Origin: Streptococcus parasanguinis
GTDB lineage: Bacteria > Bacillota > Bacilli > Lactobacillales > Streptococcaceae
Assembly (NCBI RefSeq): GCF_019929185.1
Contig: NZ_JAHZPC010000004.1
Span: forward strand, 62,001 to 126,000
Direction of reading: 5' to 3'
DNA length: 64,000 nucleotides
Made by a program: the position numbers and the translations under genes. The notes under the pieces are model-generated. The model did not search any database. It was not told the DNA's origin and worked only from the letters and a program-made list of their open reading frames with translations. This document shows, piece after piece, positions 33,878-43,341 of the stretch. Within the stretch, counting starts at the first letter, position 1, and the number at the start of each line of letters is the position of its first letter.

Positions 33878-34558
33878 ATGCATCATTTTTTCACTACAGA
33901 ATCAACAGCACCACCAGCAATCTCAGCACTTTGGTATAGTGTGATGGTCTTGTTAATTGTGACAGCGATCATGATGTCACTTCGCTATTATCAGAATGAG
34001 CAATTTCGCAAATGCTTTCAATACTTACAAGGCTTCCAGTTAATTTGCTTGTATCTTTGGTATTTTGCCTACCACATTCCTTGGTCCAACAGTTTACCTT
34101 TTTATCATTGTCGCTTGGCCATGTTTGCGGTCTTGTTTTTGCCAGACAAATGGAAAAGCAAACAGTTCTTTGCCTTGATGGGAGTGAGTGGAGCTATCTT
34201 TGCTTTGGGCTATCCAGTCTTTGACCCCTACACTTTCCCTCATATTACGAGCTTTTCTTTCCTCCTCGGACATTACTGTCTCCTGATCAATTCCTTGATT
34301 TATCTCTTGAGATGGTATGATCGAAACCTCTTAAAAAATAGGCAGATTGTTCTCTATACCTTTGCCTTAGATTTATTCCTGGTTGGAGTCAATCAATTGA
34401 CGGGAGGTAATTATGGTTTGATGGCCCGCCCTCCGATTATGAGAGGGGATAAAGTCTGGCTCAACTACCTGGTTGTATCTAGTATTTTAGCCCTTGCTTT
34501 ATTACTCTTTAATCAGATCTTCAGTCGCAGAAGTGAGCGGGTGAAAGTGAGAAAATAA
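33878..34558 (+). CDS. YwaF/TIGR02206 family membrane protein, paralogue 3
   Basis: The 226-residue third and most divergent copy has N-terminus MHHFFTTESTAPPAISALW, then LPFYHCRLAM, DPYTFPHIT and GGNYGLMARPPIMRGD. The IGDHG motif of the other two is altered to MRGDK. AAGGAG precedes ATG. It ends before a weak GGTTGGGG/TCTCAACC stem with a T run at about 34570-34605, which may close the operon. Confidence 0.84.
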   Translation: MHHFFTTESTAPPAISALWYSVMVLLIVTAIMMSLRYYQNEQFRKCFQYLQGFQLICLYLWYFAYHIPWSNSLPFYHCRLAMFAVLFLPDKWKSKQFFALMGVSGAIFALGYPVFDPYTFPHITSFSFLLGHYCLLINSLIYLLRWYDRNLLKNRQIVLYTFALDLFLVGVNQLTGGNYGLMARPPIMRGDKVWLNYLVVSSILALALLLFNQIFSRRSERVKVRK

Positions 34559-34616
34559 CCAGTATAAAGGTTGGGGCATCTCTGTCTCAACCCTGTTTTA
34601 TATCAAAGGAGAATAT

Positions 34617-36542
34617 ATGAAGCGTTTCTTGCTAATGATCTCCCTCGTTTGGAGTTTGTTTTGTACAATAACGACAGCACATGCGGATGAAGAAGTTCGC
34701 TATTCGATTGAATCCTATGTAGGACACCTCCAATTGCAGGAAGATAGCCAGGCAACATTTACACAAGAGATCACCTATCAGTTTCAGACAGGCTATCATG
34801 GTCAATATGTGACTCTAGGAAGCGCAGATCCTCTTCCAAAAGGGTTTAAGATTCATCGTAATCCTGAGGTGGAAGCCTATGTGGATGGGGAAAAACGAGA
34901 GATTCGTGTAGAGGAAACAGACCTGGAAGATGGCCGTCAATTAAAAATATACAATGCCCGTATCGTCGGTGGCACGGTCAAGATCAAAGTGAAATGGAAG
35001 ATTGATCATCTCTTGACTTTCTACAAGGATATTGCAGAATTGAATTGGTTTCCTATTTCAGATGGAGATGAAAAAGTCGCGAAATTAGATTTTTATGTGG
35101 ATGGCTTGGATGCCAAGCAGGGAAAACTGTATGCCCATACTGGTTACTTTAATCCACCAGCCCAAGTCGAACGGACTGAAACTGGTTATCATATTTGGGC
35201 AAAAGATTTTCCTAAAAATGGAAAGCTCGAACTGCATGGCTATTGGCCAATGACAGAGGCCCTGCGTCGAGACCAAGCAAATGAGATTAACAAGGGAAAT
35301 GGAAAAGAGAAATTTCTCAAAAAAGAAAAATCCATTGAACAAAAAACATTCTTTTATCGGACCCTTCTACTCAAGGTTGTTCCAATTGTAGCGATTCTTT
35401 TATTTATCCTAGCTTTCATTCCATGGATCCGGTATTTTATCAGTACCAGAACTCGTCGAATTTCAAAAGGAGTACGATTATACGAACCACCACAGAATTT
35501 ACCTCCTCTTGTCCCAGCTAAGGCACTATATCAACTTGATTTTGAACGGATGGTGATGTCTAGAGAGAAGGGGCAACTAAAATTTAATCATCTCATTCAG
35601 GCAACCATGTTAGATCTTATTGATCGAGGAAATCTTCGGTTGACTAGGGATGAAAATGGGGAAACCTTGACTTGTCTCCATTATGAAGGCTTGGCTGATT
35701 TTGAATTAAAGTTTATTGAAATGATTTTTGATCAAGAATCTGCAATTAATATCAGTGAGGTATTCTCAAAGTATAAAATTGATAAAGTAGCCCTAAAAAA
35801 AGACTTTCGAGCTGCTAAATCAGACACCCAACGAGACCGTATTCGAAAGATCGGAAATGAAGTTCAATCCCTTTTAAAAAAGGATGCCCAGCAATTGTCA
35901 AAAGGTGTCGATAAGGAGATTGCGAAATTAGGATTGCCCTCTTATTTTAGAGACTTATCTGAGAAAGAAGAAGCTTTTTCAAAAACAGGCTGTGCCTTAC
36001 ATTTTTGGCTCTTACTGATCTTATTTGTGAGCATGTGTTTCTTATCTTTTGGATTTGGTTCACACCTATCTTCCTTCTATTTTTGGTTCATTTTACTTTT
36101 GGTTTTGTTATTCATTCCATTTTATATTCTTGTGAAAATTCGCGAAGAACATCTCCAATCCTTAGAGAACTTGGATGCACAATTCCAATGGATGGCCTTT
36201 CGAAATATGATCGAAAGTATTCCAAATTTCAACCAAGCAGAACTTGAGAGTGTCATCCTATGGAATCGTATCCTAGTCTATGCAACTATGTATGGTCAAG
36301 CTAAAAAAGTGAGTCAGGTACTCAAAAATCATCAGATTTCCTTACCATATGAGAATTGGGATGCTGTTGTTTGGATAACGACCTCTTCAAATTCCTTCCT
36401 AGACGGCTCTACCTTGATGAGTTATGCAGATGATTCCTATAGCGTTTCAAGCTTCTCTACTAACTCCTCAGATGGCAGTGGCGGTTTTGACGGCGGTGGC
36501 TTTTCTGATGGTGGCGGTGGCGGAGGATTTGGAGCCTTCTAA
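34617..36542 (+). CDS. DUF2207 family membrane protein
   Basis: The 641-residue protein has a signal peptide (about residues 1-24, ending AHADEE), then an extracellular beta-rich DUF2207 domain (about 30-210) with YHGQYVTLGS and HVYWP-like strands. A helix follows at about 250-275, a cytoplasmic helical part with RFERMVMSREKGQLKFNHLIQATMLDLIDRGNL, two helices near 460-510, and a glycine-rich tail ending GGGGGGFGAF. The architecture and Gly tail are characteristic of the YciQ-like DUF2207 group. Function unknown. AAAGGAG precedes the ATG. Confidence 0.9.
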   Translation: MKRFLLMISLVWSLFCTITTAHADEEVRYSIESYVGHLQLQEDSQATFTQEITYQFQTGYHGQYVTLGSADPLPKGFKIHRNPEVEAYVDGEKREIRVEETDLEDGRQLKIYNARIVGGTVKIKVKWKIDHLLTFYKDIAELNWFPISDGDEKVAKLDFYVDGLDAKQGKLYAHTGYFNPPAQVERTETGYHIWAKDFPKNGKLELHGYWPMTEALRRDQANEINKGNGKEKFLKKEKSIEQKTFFYRTLLLKVVPIVAILLFILAFIPWIRYFISTRTRRISKGVRLYEPPQNLPPLVPAKALYQLDFERMVMSREKGQLKFNHLIQATMLDLIDRGNLRLTRDENGETLTCLHYEGLADFELKFIEMIFDQESAINISEVFSKYKIDKVALKKDFRAAKSDTQRDRIRKIGNEVQSLLKKDAQQLSKGVDKEIAKLGLPSYFRDLSEKEEAFSKTGCALHFWLLLILFVSMCFLSFGFGSHLSSFYFWFILLLVLLFIPFYILVKIREEHLQSLENLDAQFQWMAFRNMIESIPNFNQAELESVILWNRILVYATMYGQAKKVSQVLKNHQISLPYENWDAVVWITTSSNSFLDGSTLMSYADDSYSVSSFSTNSSDGSGGFDGGGFSDGGGGGGFGAF

Positions 36543-36611
36543 CAGTCATGATAAGAGGACTAGAATCGACGGATTTTGGTCTTTCTTTTTGCTCTCAAAG
36601 AAGAATCATCG

Positions 36612-36640
36612 TTGAAAAAAGTGCCTATTTTCGCTATAAT
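36612..36640 (+). promoter_or_regulatory. prfC promoter
   Basis: TTGAAA (36612-36617), 17-base spacer, TATAAT (36635-36640). The start codon is about 88 bases downstream. Confidence 0.8.
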
Positions 36641-36727
36641 AGGACAGATAGAGAAATTGAGGAGAAATCCGATGTAGAGATGAATTTGTAAATTTATCAG
36701 AAAATAAAAAGAGAAAGAATTAGGAAT

Positions 36728-38275
36728 ATGAACGTACAAGAAGAGATTAAAAAACGCCGTACCTTTGCCATTATCTCCCACCCGGATGCTGGTAAAACGA
36801 CGATTACAGAGCAGTTGCTCTACTTTGGGGGAGAGATTCGGGAAGCCGGTACCGTAAAAGGGAAGAAAACAGGAAACTTTGCTAAATCTGACTGGATGGA
36901 TATTGAGAAACAACGTGGGATTTCGGTAACCTCATCTGTTATGCAGTTCGACTATGATGGCAAACGGGTCAATATCCTTGATACGCCAGGGCACGAGGAC
37001 TTCTCAGAAGATACTTATCGGACCTTGATGGCGGTGGATGCTGCCGTCATGGTGGTAGACTCTGCCAAAGGGATTGAGGCTCAAACCAAGAAATTGTTTG
37101 AGGTTGTGAAACACCGTGGCATTCCCGTCTTTACCTTTATGAATAAGCTAGACCGGGACGGTCGTGAGCCACTGGATCTCTTACAAGAATTGGAAGAAGT
37201 CTTAGGTATCGCCAGTTACCCAATGAACTGGCCGATCGGGATGGGGAAAGCCTTTGAGGGACTCTATGATCTTTATAACCAACGTTTGGAACTCTACAAA
37301 GGGGATGAACGTTTTGCGAGTCTAGAAGACGGAGACAAGCTCTTTGCCAACAACCCCTTCTATGAGCAAGTAAAAGATGATATCGAACTCTTGCAAGAAG
37401 CTGGAAATGAATTTTCAGAAGAAGCCATCCTTGCGGGTGAATTGACTCCCGTCTTCTTCGGCTCAGCCTTAACCAATTTTGGAGTACAGACTTTCTTGGA
37501 AACCTTCCTCAAGTTTGCCCCGGAGCCACACGGCCACAAGAAGACAGATGGAGAACTTGTCGATCCTTATGACAAGGATTTCTCAGGCTTTGTCTTTAAA
37601 ATCCAAGCCAATATGGATCCTCGTCACCGCGACCGGATCGCCTTTGTGCGGATCGTATCTGGCGAATTTGAGCGTGGGATGAGCGTCAACCTGCCTCGTA
37701 CTGGTAAGGGTGCTAAGTTATCTAACGTAACTCAATTTATGGCCGAAAGCCGTGAAAATGTCAGCAATGCTGTAGCAGGAGACATCATCGGGGTTTACGA
37801 TACCGGTACTTATCAGGTTGGAGATACTTTGACAGTGGGCAAAAACAAGTTTGAATTTGAACCCCTGCCAACCTTTACGCCTGAAATCTTCATGAAAGTG
37901 TCAGCTAAGAACGTCATGAAGCAAAAATCCTTCCACAAAGGGATTGAGCAATTGGTGCAAGAAGGAGCTATTCAGCTCTATACCAATTACCAAACAGGTG
38001 AATACATGCTTGGTGCTGTTGGTCAACTTCAGTTTGAAGTCTTTAAGCACCGGATGGAAAATGAATACAATGCCGAAGTGGTCATGAGCCCAATGGGTAA
38101 AAAGACCGTTCGCTGGATCAAACCAGAAGACTTAGATGAGCGCATGTCTTCAAGCCGAAATATCTTGGCGAAGGACCGCTTTGACCAACCAGTCTTCCTC
38201 TTTGAAAATGACTTTGCCCTCCGCTGGTTTGCGGATAAGTATCCAGATGTTGAGCTGGAAGAAAAGATGGGATAA
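36728..38275 (+). CDS. prfC: Peptide chain release factor 3
   Basis: RF3 (515 residues) is the GTPase that recycles RF1/RF2 after termination. The G domain has G1 [12 protein letters not shown] (residues 18-29), G2 RGISVTSS, G3 [12 protein letters not shown] (about 88-99), G4 NKLDRDG (about 142-148). Domain 2 and a C-terminal domain ending [19 protein letters not shown] complete the family pattern. Length is typical (about 514-529). It stands alone with its own promoter and terminator. The weak ribosome site (AGAAAGAATTAGGA) is noted. Confidence 0.98.
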   Translation: MNVQEEIKKRRTFAIISHPDAGKTTITEQLLYFGGEIREAGTVKGKKTGNFAKSDWMDIEKQRGISVTSSVMQFDYDGKRVNILDTPGHEDFSEDTYRTLMAVDAAVMVVDSAKGIEAQTKKLFEVVKHRGIPVFTFMNKLDRDGREPLDLLQELEEVLGIASYPMNWPIGMGKAFEGLYDLYNQRLELYKGDERFASLEDGDKLFANNPFYEQVKDDIELLQEAGNEFSEEAILAGELTPVFFGSALTNFGVQTFLETFLKFAPEPHGHKKTDGELVDPYDKDFSGFVFKIQANMDPRHRDRIAFVRIVSGEFERGMSVNLPRTGKGAKLSNVTQFMAESRENVSNAVAGDIIGVYDTGTYQVGDTLTVGKNKFEFEPLPTFTPEIFMKVSAKNVMKQKSFHKGIEQLVQEGAIQLYTNYQTGEYMLGAVGQLQFEVFKHRMENEYNAEVVMSPMGKKTVRWIKPEDLDERMSSSRNILAKDRFDQPVFLFENDFALRWFADKYPDVELEEKMG

Positions 38276-38312
38276 GGAACGATTCAAAACCGATCCATAA
38301 CAATAGAATAAG

Positions 38313-38340
38313 AAAACGGATAAGATCCGTTTTCGCTTTT
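38313..38340 (+). terminator. Terminator after prfC
   Basis: AAAACGGAT-aag-ATCCGTTTT (38313-38333), then CGCTTTT. Confidence 0.8.
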
Positions 38341-38352
38341 AAAGGAGAAATA

Positions 38353-38733
38353 ATGGGATTATTAAGTGGTTTGATGGGCAATGCCTCTCAAAAGAATGTT
38401 GATAAAGTAGAAAGAGATCTGGAAGATATCTTGGTGCCGGGAGAGCAAGTCACACTTGCTTTTAGCTTGATTCGTGATTTAATCGTCTTTACAGAGTTTC
38501 GTTTGATCTTGGTGGATAAGCAAGGAGTAACAGGGAAGAAAACATCCTACAAATCCCTTCCTTATCGCTCCATCTCTCGATTTTCAGTAGAAACTTCCGG
38601 TCTTTTTGATTTGGATGCCGAATTAAAAATCTGGGTTTCTTCAGCAGTGGAACCTTCAGAAGTTTTACAATTCAAGAGTGACAACAGTGTCATCGAAATT
38701 CAGCAAGCATTAGCCAGTGCGGTCTTTAAATAA
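38353..38733 (+). CDS. Bacterial PH-domain protein
   Basis: A 126-residue soluble protein matching bPH_1-type (YvbH/DUF1696-like) PH domains: ILVPGEQVTLAFSLIRDLIVFTEFRLILVDKQG (about 28-60) is the core hairpin run, followed by KKTSYKSLPYRSISRFSVE. Such domains are thought to mediate lipid or protein contacts; the ligand is unknown. AAAGGAG precedes ATG. The next gene is corA. Confidence 0.85.
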   Translation: MGLLSGLMGNASQKNVDKVERDLEDILVPGEQVTLAFSLIRDLIVFTEFRLILVDKQGVTGKKTSYKSLPYRSISRFSVETSGLFDLDAELKIWVSSAVEPSEVLQFKSDNSVIEIQQALASAVFK

Positions 38734-38774
38734 AATAATCATTTTGATAGAGAACAGTTGAGAAAGGAGACGGA

Positions 38775-39682
38775 ATGTTTATCGATAAACAATTGGGTCA
38801 AGATCGGAAATGGATCAATATCGACTCGGATTTGATTGCTGAAAATTCATATCTTTATAAAAAATACGATATTGACAAAGAAACTATTGAGTACGCGATG
38901 GATAAGAACGAACGTGCCCATATGGATTACAATCGAGAAAACGGAACGATCACCTTTATCTACAATGTATTGGATTTAGAAAAGGACAAGGAATACTACG
39001 AAACCATCCCCATGACCTTTATCGTTCAAGATACGCGACTCGTGACCATCAGTAATCAGGACAATGCCTATATCATTGAACAAATGGTTCGCTATTTGGA
39101 AAGCCATGGGGAGCTGTCGATCTATAAGTTGCTTTTTGCAGGTCTTGAAATGATCAGTAATGCTTATTATCCGATTATTGATCGCTTAGATAAGCACAAA
39201 GATGAACTCAATCGTTTGCTTCGAAAGACAACGACGACCAAGAATCTTTATGCCCTGTCTGACCTTGAGACCGGTATGGTGTATCTGGTCGCGGCAGCCA
39301 AGCAAAATCGGATGTTGCTAGAACATATCAAAGCGCATGCCATTTATCGCAGGATGAATGATGTTGAAAAAGAGCAGTTTGATGATGCCATGATCGAAGC
39401 GCGTCAGTTGGTTCGATGACTGAGTTGATTTCGAATGTCTTACAGCAGTTGTCTGGATCATACAACAATATCCTAAACAACAACTTGAATGATAACTTGA
39501 CAACCCTAACCATCTTTGAAGCCTTGTTGGCGGTCTTAGCCGTTATCACAGGTTTCTTTGGAATGAATATCCCTCTTCCGATGACAGAGGATCCCAATGC
39601 TTGGATCTATGTATCCCTATGTAGCTTTATATTATGGCTCATTTTGGCAAAGGTCATGCGGTGGATTGTGAAAAAAAGATAA
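38775..39682 (+). pseudogene. corA: CorA-type Mg2+ transporter gene split by a -1 frame change
   Basis: The first frame (38775-39419, 214 aa) holds the cytoplasmic CorA domain from MFIDKQLGQDRKW to EARQLVR and stops at TGA. The second frame (39416-39682, 88 aa) starts with the overlapping ATGA and carries MTELISNVLQQLSG, the two C-terminal helices and the diagnostic GMN motif (FFGMNIPLP). Together they make a standard 300-residue CorA. A single-base deletion just before ATG 39416 explains the break. Alternatively the halves are translated separately by stop-start coupling or rejoined by -1 frameshifting; GTTCGA is not a classical slippery site. Promoter not seen; AAAGGAG precedes ATG 38775. 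Confidence 0.85.
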
Positions 39683-39686
39683 AAAA

Positions 39687-39714
39687 AAGAGGCTTGGAGA
39701 AATCCGAGCCTCTT
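39687..39714. terminator. Terminator-like hairpin after corA
   Basis: AAGAGGCTTGGA-gaaa-TCCGAGCCTCTT (39687-39714). There is no strong T run on the plus strand but an A8 tract before it would give one on the minus strand. Confidence 0.65.
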
Positions 39715-39717
39715 CGT

Positions 39718-40160
39718 ATCTAGAATAATCTGAGAAATAGGAACCATCTAGACACCTGCCCTCCTCTCCAAAGAAGGGGCAGTGTGAATAGTTCATCGAC
39801 TGTACAAAATCTTCTTGGAAATAGTAGGAGTAGATTTAATAGTACTGAGTGGTTCTAAATAAATCAGAACTTAGAATAAATCGTTGAATCAGATAAAATG
39901 ATCCTATTTCTTTATACAGAAATATTTTAGATACTAACTGTATTATACATATTTATTTGTAAAAACGCAAGATAAGAGTTACCAAAAAATAAAAGTTTTC
40001 CGATTTTTTTATACTCCAATGATGAAGTATAGTAGATGGTCGCAAGAAGAAAAGCAGTCCTGGCTTTGCTTTGCGTCACTTTTATGATTTAGAGCTATCA
40101 AGGATGTTTTCCTAAAAAATAAAATTAGTCTCCTTTGACTATCATTTGTCTCTTCATTGT
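39718..40160. other. Gene-free AT-rich intergenic stretch
   Basis: About 440 bases with no open frame having a ribosome site. A CTGCCC...GGGCAG stem near 39760-39783 and scattered A/T runs are the only structure noticed. It precedes the cshA promoter. Confidence 0.5.
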
Positions 40161-40168
40161 GTTATACT
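40160..40168 (+). promoter_or_regulatory. Extended -10 promoter of the cshA leader
   Basis: TGTTATACT with TATACT at 40163-40168 and TG extension. A TTGACT lies 22 bases upstream, too far for a standard -35. Confidence 0.55.
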
Positions 40169-40174
40169 AGATAA

Positions 40175-40470
40175 GTTGCAAACTTGTATGAGAGAAATGG
40201 TGGGAGGCGGAGCAGATGGAAGGATTCTGTTCGAAAGAAGACTCCCGCAAGTAGGATCTTGTGGCCTATTTGTTTGAAAAACGATACTAGCCAACAACAT
40301 CCGTTAGGACGCAAAACATTTTTCTCTAAAGAAATTGTAGTCTTAAACAGACGGACTAGTTTTTCTTTAGATGAGTCTTGCGACAGGTGACCGGGAAGGT
40401 GACTTCCTATGCAATCAGTGCGTTTTCGCATTGAAAGAAGTGTGATAAAGTGGCTTCGCACCACTTTTTA
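40175..40470 (+). promoter_or_regulatory. Long structured 5' leader of cshA with terminator-like hairpin
   Basis: The ~310-base leader contains several stems: GGGAG/CTCCC (40202-40206/40242-40246), CTAAAGAAA/TTTCTTTAG enclosing TAGTC/GACTA (40326-40370), GGAAG-gtga-CTTCC (40394-40407), CAGTGCG-tttt-CGCATTG (40416-40433), and finally AAAGTGG-cttcgca-CCACTTT plus TT (40447-40469). The last resembles an intrinsic terminator only 15 bases before the TTG start of cshA. This suggests attenuation or temperature/helicase-dependent control; no known riboswitch class was recognised. Confidence 0.55.
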
Positions 40471-40484
40471 GAAAGAAGAAAGAA

Positions 40485-42056
40485 TTGAAATTCAATGAAT
40501 TTAACTTATCTGCTGCATTATTAGCAGAAATCGAAAAAGCTGGCTTTGTAGAAGCAAGCCCTATCCAAGAACAAACCATTCCTTTGGCCCTTGAAGGAAA
40601 AGATGTCATTGGTCAAGCGCAAACAGGGACCGGTAAAACAGCTGCTTTCGGTCTTCCAACTTTGGAGAAGATTGATGTCGATAACACAGTAATCCAAGCC
40701 CTTGTTATTGCCCCGACGCGTGAGTTGGCGGTTCAAAGTCAGGAAGAACTCTTCCGTTTTGGACGCAGCAAGGGTGTTAAAGTCCGCTCTGTCTATGGTG
40801 GATCAAGCATTGAAAAGCAAATCAAAGCCTTGAAGTCAGGTGCTCATATCGTTGTGGGAACCCCTGGACGATTGCTAGATTTGATCAAGCGCAAGGCCTT
40901 GAAACTCGATCATATTGAAACCTTGATCTTGGATGAAGCAGATGAAATGCTCAACATGGGCTTTTTGGAAGATATCGAAGCTATCATTAGCCGTGTGCCA
41001 GAAACACGTCAAACCTTGCTCTTTTCAGCAACGATGCCAGAAGCGATCAAACGCATTGGTGTTCAGTTTATGAAAGAGCCCGAACACGTTAAGATTGCGG
41101 CTAAAGAATTGACCACCGACTTGGTCGATCAATACTATATTCGTGTCAAAGAAGGCGAAAAGTTTGATACCATGACTCGATTGATGGATGTCGAGCAACC
41201 GGAGCTTGCCATTGTCTTTGGTCGGACTAAACGCCGGGTCGATGAATTGACGCGTGGCTTGAAGATCCGTGGTTTCCGAGCAGAAGGGATTCACGGAGAT
41301 TTGGATCAAAACAAACGTCTTCGTGTACTTCGTGACTTTAAAAATGGGAACTTGGACGTTTTGGTGGCAACGGACGTTGCGGCACGTGGTTTGGACATTT
41401 CAGGTGTGACCCATGTCTACAACTACGATATTCCACAAGATCCAGAAAGCTATGTTCACCGGATCGGACGGACAGGTCGTGCTGGGAAAACAGGGCAATC
41501 CATTACCTTTGTTTCGCCAAATGAAATGGGCTATTTGCAAATCATTGAGAACTTGACCAAAAAGCGGATGAAGGGAATGAAACCTGCAACAGCAGAAGAA
41601 GCCTTCCAAGCGAAAAAACAAGTAGCGCTGAAGAAAATTGAGCGAGACTTTGAGGATGAAAAAATCCGAACTAACTTTGAGAAGTTTGGTAAGGATGCTC
41701 GCAAATTGGCTGCAGAATTTACTCCTGAAGAATTGGCTATGTATATTTTGAGCTTGACCGTTCAAGATCCAGACAGCCTTCCAGAAGTTGAAATTGCGCG
41801 TGAAAAACCATTGCCATTTAAACCATCCGGTGGTGGCTTTGGTGGAAAAGGCAAAAGTGGCCGTGGAAATGGCCGTCGTGGAGACCAACGTCGTGACCGC
41901 AATCGCAGAGATGACCGTGAAGGTGGACGCCGTGATTTCAAACGCAAGTCCAATAAAAATAGCCGAGACTTTGAAGGCAAAGGCAACAAACGTCCTCATC
42001 GTACTTCCAATGAAAAGAAAAATGGATTTGTTATCCGCAACAAAGGGGATAAATAA
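40485..42056 (+). CDS. cshA: DEAD-box RNA helicase CshA
   Basis: The 523-residue helicase remodels RNA in cold adaptation, ribosome assembly and the degradosome. Ordered motifs: F-x17-Q region [37 protein letters not shown] (about residues 46-53), Ia PTRELA, II DEAD (about 150), [44 protein letters not shown] (about 326-335). A basic RGG/RRD-rich C-terminal tail (about 440-523) binds RNA. The conserved start [10 protein letters not shown] requires a TTG initiator at 40485 with only an AGAAAGAAGAAAG ribosome site, implying restrained translation. A long structured leader precedes it. Confidence 0.95.
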   Translation: MKFNEFNLSAALLAEIEKAGFVEASPIQEQTIPLALEGKDVIGQAQTGTGKTAAFGLPTLEKIDVDNTVIQALVIAPTRELAVQSQEELFRFGRSKGVKVRSVYGGSSIEKQIKALKSGAHIVVGTPGRLLDLIKRKALKLDHIETLILDEADEMLNMGFLEDIEAIISRVPETRQTLLFSATMPEAIKRIGVQFMKEPEHVKIAAKELTTDLVDQYYIRVKEGEKFDTMTRLMDVEQPELAIVFGRTKRRVDELTRGLKIRGFRAEGIHGDLDQNKRLRVLRDFKNGNLDVLVATDVAARGLDISGVTHVYNYDIPQDPESYVHRIGRTGRAGKTGQSITFVSPNEMGYLQIIENLTKKRMKGMKPATAEEAFQAKKQVALKKIERDFEDEKIRTNFEKFGKDARKLAAEFTPEELAMYILSLTVQDPDSLPEVEIAREKPLPFKPSGGGFGGKGKSGRGNGRRGDQRRDRNRRDDREGGRRDFKRKSNKNSRDFEGKGNKRPHRTSNEKKNGFVIRNKGDK

Positions 42057-42064
42057 GCCCTAAG

Positions 42065-42091
42065 AACGGTCTAGCAATAGGCCGTTTTTTT
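42065..42091 (+). terminator. Terminator after cshA
   Basis: AACGGTCTA-gcaa-TAGGCCGTT (42065-42086), followed by T5. Confidence 0.9.
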
Positions 42092-42107
42092 AATGAAAAT
42101 CAAAAAT

Positions 42108-42136
42108 ACAAGGGTTAACCAGCTGTTAACCCTTGT
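42108..42136. repeat. Perfect 12-bp inverted repeat
   Basis: ACAAGGGTTAAC (42108-42119) and GTTAACCCTTGT (42125-42136) with a 5-base loop. A second inverted pair AACAGAAA/TTTCTGTT with ATTCC/GGAAT inside lies at 42218-42256. Between them is a tiny open frame with a good ribosome site. No function is assigned. Confidence 0.6.
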
Positions 42137-42156
42137 ATATTTATAAGGAGACCTAA

Positions 42157-42192
42157 ATGATAACTGACTCTTTTAGAAAAAATGTATCATGA
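42157..42192 (+). CDS. Possible 11-codon peptide (very uncertain)
   Basis: ATG 42157 lies 6 bases after AAGGAG (42145-42150) and encodes MITDSFRKNVS before TGA. It sits between two inverted repeats upstream of the aldose-epimerase-like gene. A leader-peptide role is possible, but no attenuator linking it to the next gene is evident and the gene has its own promoter further down. Confidence 0.2.
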   Translation: MITDSFRKNVS

Positions 42193-42340
42193 TAAGGAGC
42201 ATCCAAAAAAGTCAGACAACAGAAAGAATGAATTCCTAAAACGGAATATTTCTGTTAACATATTAAGTCTACAATTATTTCCAAGCCTTGTCAAGGATTT
42301 TTTCTTATTTTTTTAAAATTTTTGACTAGAAAAATAAAAA

Positions 42341-42368
42341 TTGACAATCTCTTCTAAAAGGTTATAAT
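42341..42368 (+). promoter_or_regulatory. Promoter of the aldose-1-epimerase-like gene
   Basis: TTGACA (42341-42346), 16-base spacer, TATAAT (42363-42368). Confidence 0.75.
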
Positions 42369-42407
42369 GAATATAATAACCATACTAATTATAAAGAGGT
42401 GTCGCCC

Positions 42408-43301
42408 ATGGTGATTGCATTAAAAAATGATGATCTAGAAGTACAATTTAAGACATTTGGAGGGGAATTGAGCTCCATTCGAAGTAAAGAAGGCATAGAA
42501 TATCTCTGGCAAGGGGATCCAGAGTATTGGTCAGGACAAGCGCCCGTTCTGTTTCCGATATGCGGGAGCGTCCGTAATGGCCAAGTGCAGTATCATCTAA
42601 AAGATGGCGTGAAGACAGGCCAGCTTCCAAGACACGGTCTTATTCGGAAGAGAGAGTTTGAACTCAAAGAACAAACAGACCATTGTCTTGTCTTTGAAAT
42701 TACCTCTAACGACGAAAGCTTGCAAAATTATCCCTACCATTTTCGAGTGGAAATAGCTTATGAATTGAAAGGGAAAGAGATCACCATCACCTATCGCGTG
42801 CAAAATCTAGAGTCAGATCAAGTCATGTCTTATTTCATTGGAGGGCATCCAGCCTTTCGTTGTCCCCTTTTAGCGGATGAAGACTATGAAGACTACGAGT
42901 TGATTTTTGAAAAAGAAGAAAACTGTAGCGTTCCTCTCTTGTTCACAGAAACCGGCTTGGTTGATCGCCTGCAGCGGACACCATTTTTAGACCATAGTCG
43001 TAGCCTACCTTTGCGCCATGAACTGTTTGAAAAAGATGCTATTATTTTAGATCAATTAGCTTCTAAATCTGTGCAGCTCCTCTCGAAAAAATCCGGTAAA
43101 GGTTTGAAATTTGACTTTGCAGATTTTGAGAATCTCGTCCTTTGGTCTACCAATAACAAGGGTCCTTTCATTGCCTTGGAGCCTTGGACGGGTATTTCCA
43201 CATCTGCAGAAGAGGGCGATTTCTTCGAAGATAAAAAAGGTGTGATCCAGTTGGCTCCCCAAGAGACACGGAGTCACCAGTACCGTATCACCATTTTGTA
43301 A
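42408..43301 (+). CDS. Aldose-1-epimerase-like (LacX/galactose mutarotase family) protein
   Basis: The 297-residue beta-sandwich protein is of the aldose 1-epimerase family, LacX-like branch: FKTFGGELSSIRSKEGIEYLWQGDPEYWSGQAPVLFPICG-type N-terminus, catalytic-type His in ATG-SYFIGGHPAF region (about residues 140-148), and VLWSTNNKGPFIALEPWTG near 245-263 with the conserved Glu. It likely interconverts anomers of a sugar or sugar phosphate. ATG 42408 is 6 bases after AGAGGTG and preferred over GTG 42399. It is a single gene ending at a terminator shared with the opposite strand. Confidence 0.88.
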   Translation: MVIALKNDDLEVQFKTFGGELSSIRSKEGIEYLWQGDPEYWSGQAPVLFPICGSVRNGQVQYHLKDGVKTGQLPRHGLIRKREFELKEQTDHCLVFEITSNDESLQNYPYHFRVEIAYELKGKEITITYRVQNLESDQVMSYFIGGHPAFRCPLLADEDYEDYELIFEKEENCSVPLLFTETGLVDRLQRTPFLDHSRSLPLRHELFEKDAIILDQLASKSVQLLSKKSGKGLKFDFADFENLVLWSTNNKGPFIALEPWTGISTSAEEGDFFEDKKGVIQLAPQETRSHQYRITIL

Positions 43302-43306
43302 ATGAA

Positions 43307-43341
43307 AAACCGTTGGACTATGGAGTCCGACGGTTCTTTTT
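43307..43341. terminator. Bidirectional terminator between convergent genes
   Basis: AACCGTtGGACT (43308-43319) pairs with AGTCCgACGGTT (43324-43335), with A-rich left and T-rich right flanks. It overlaps the end of the GIY-YIG gene on the minus strand. Confidence 0.85.

Noticed and set aside
40184-40390. Plus-strand frame of 68 codons in the cshA leader
   Set aside because: Start within a structured leader without a ribosome site and low-quality composition; the stems and terminator-like hairpin explain the region better.
40169-40484. cshA leader as RNase P RNA, tmRNA or a T-box
   Set aside because: No conserved core of these RNAs, such as the T-box AGGGTGG sequence or the RNase P GAGGAAAGTC motif, is present.
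41400-41999. Minus-strand open frame of 199 codons opposite cshA
   Set aside because: Complement of the biased Gly/Arg-rich tail and helicase core of cshA; low-complexity translation.
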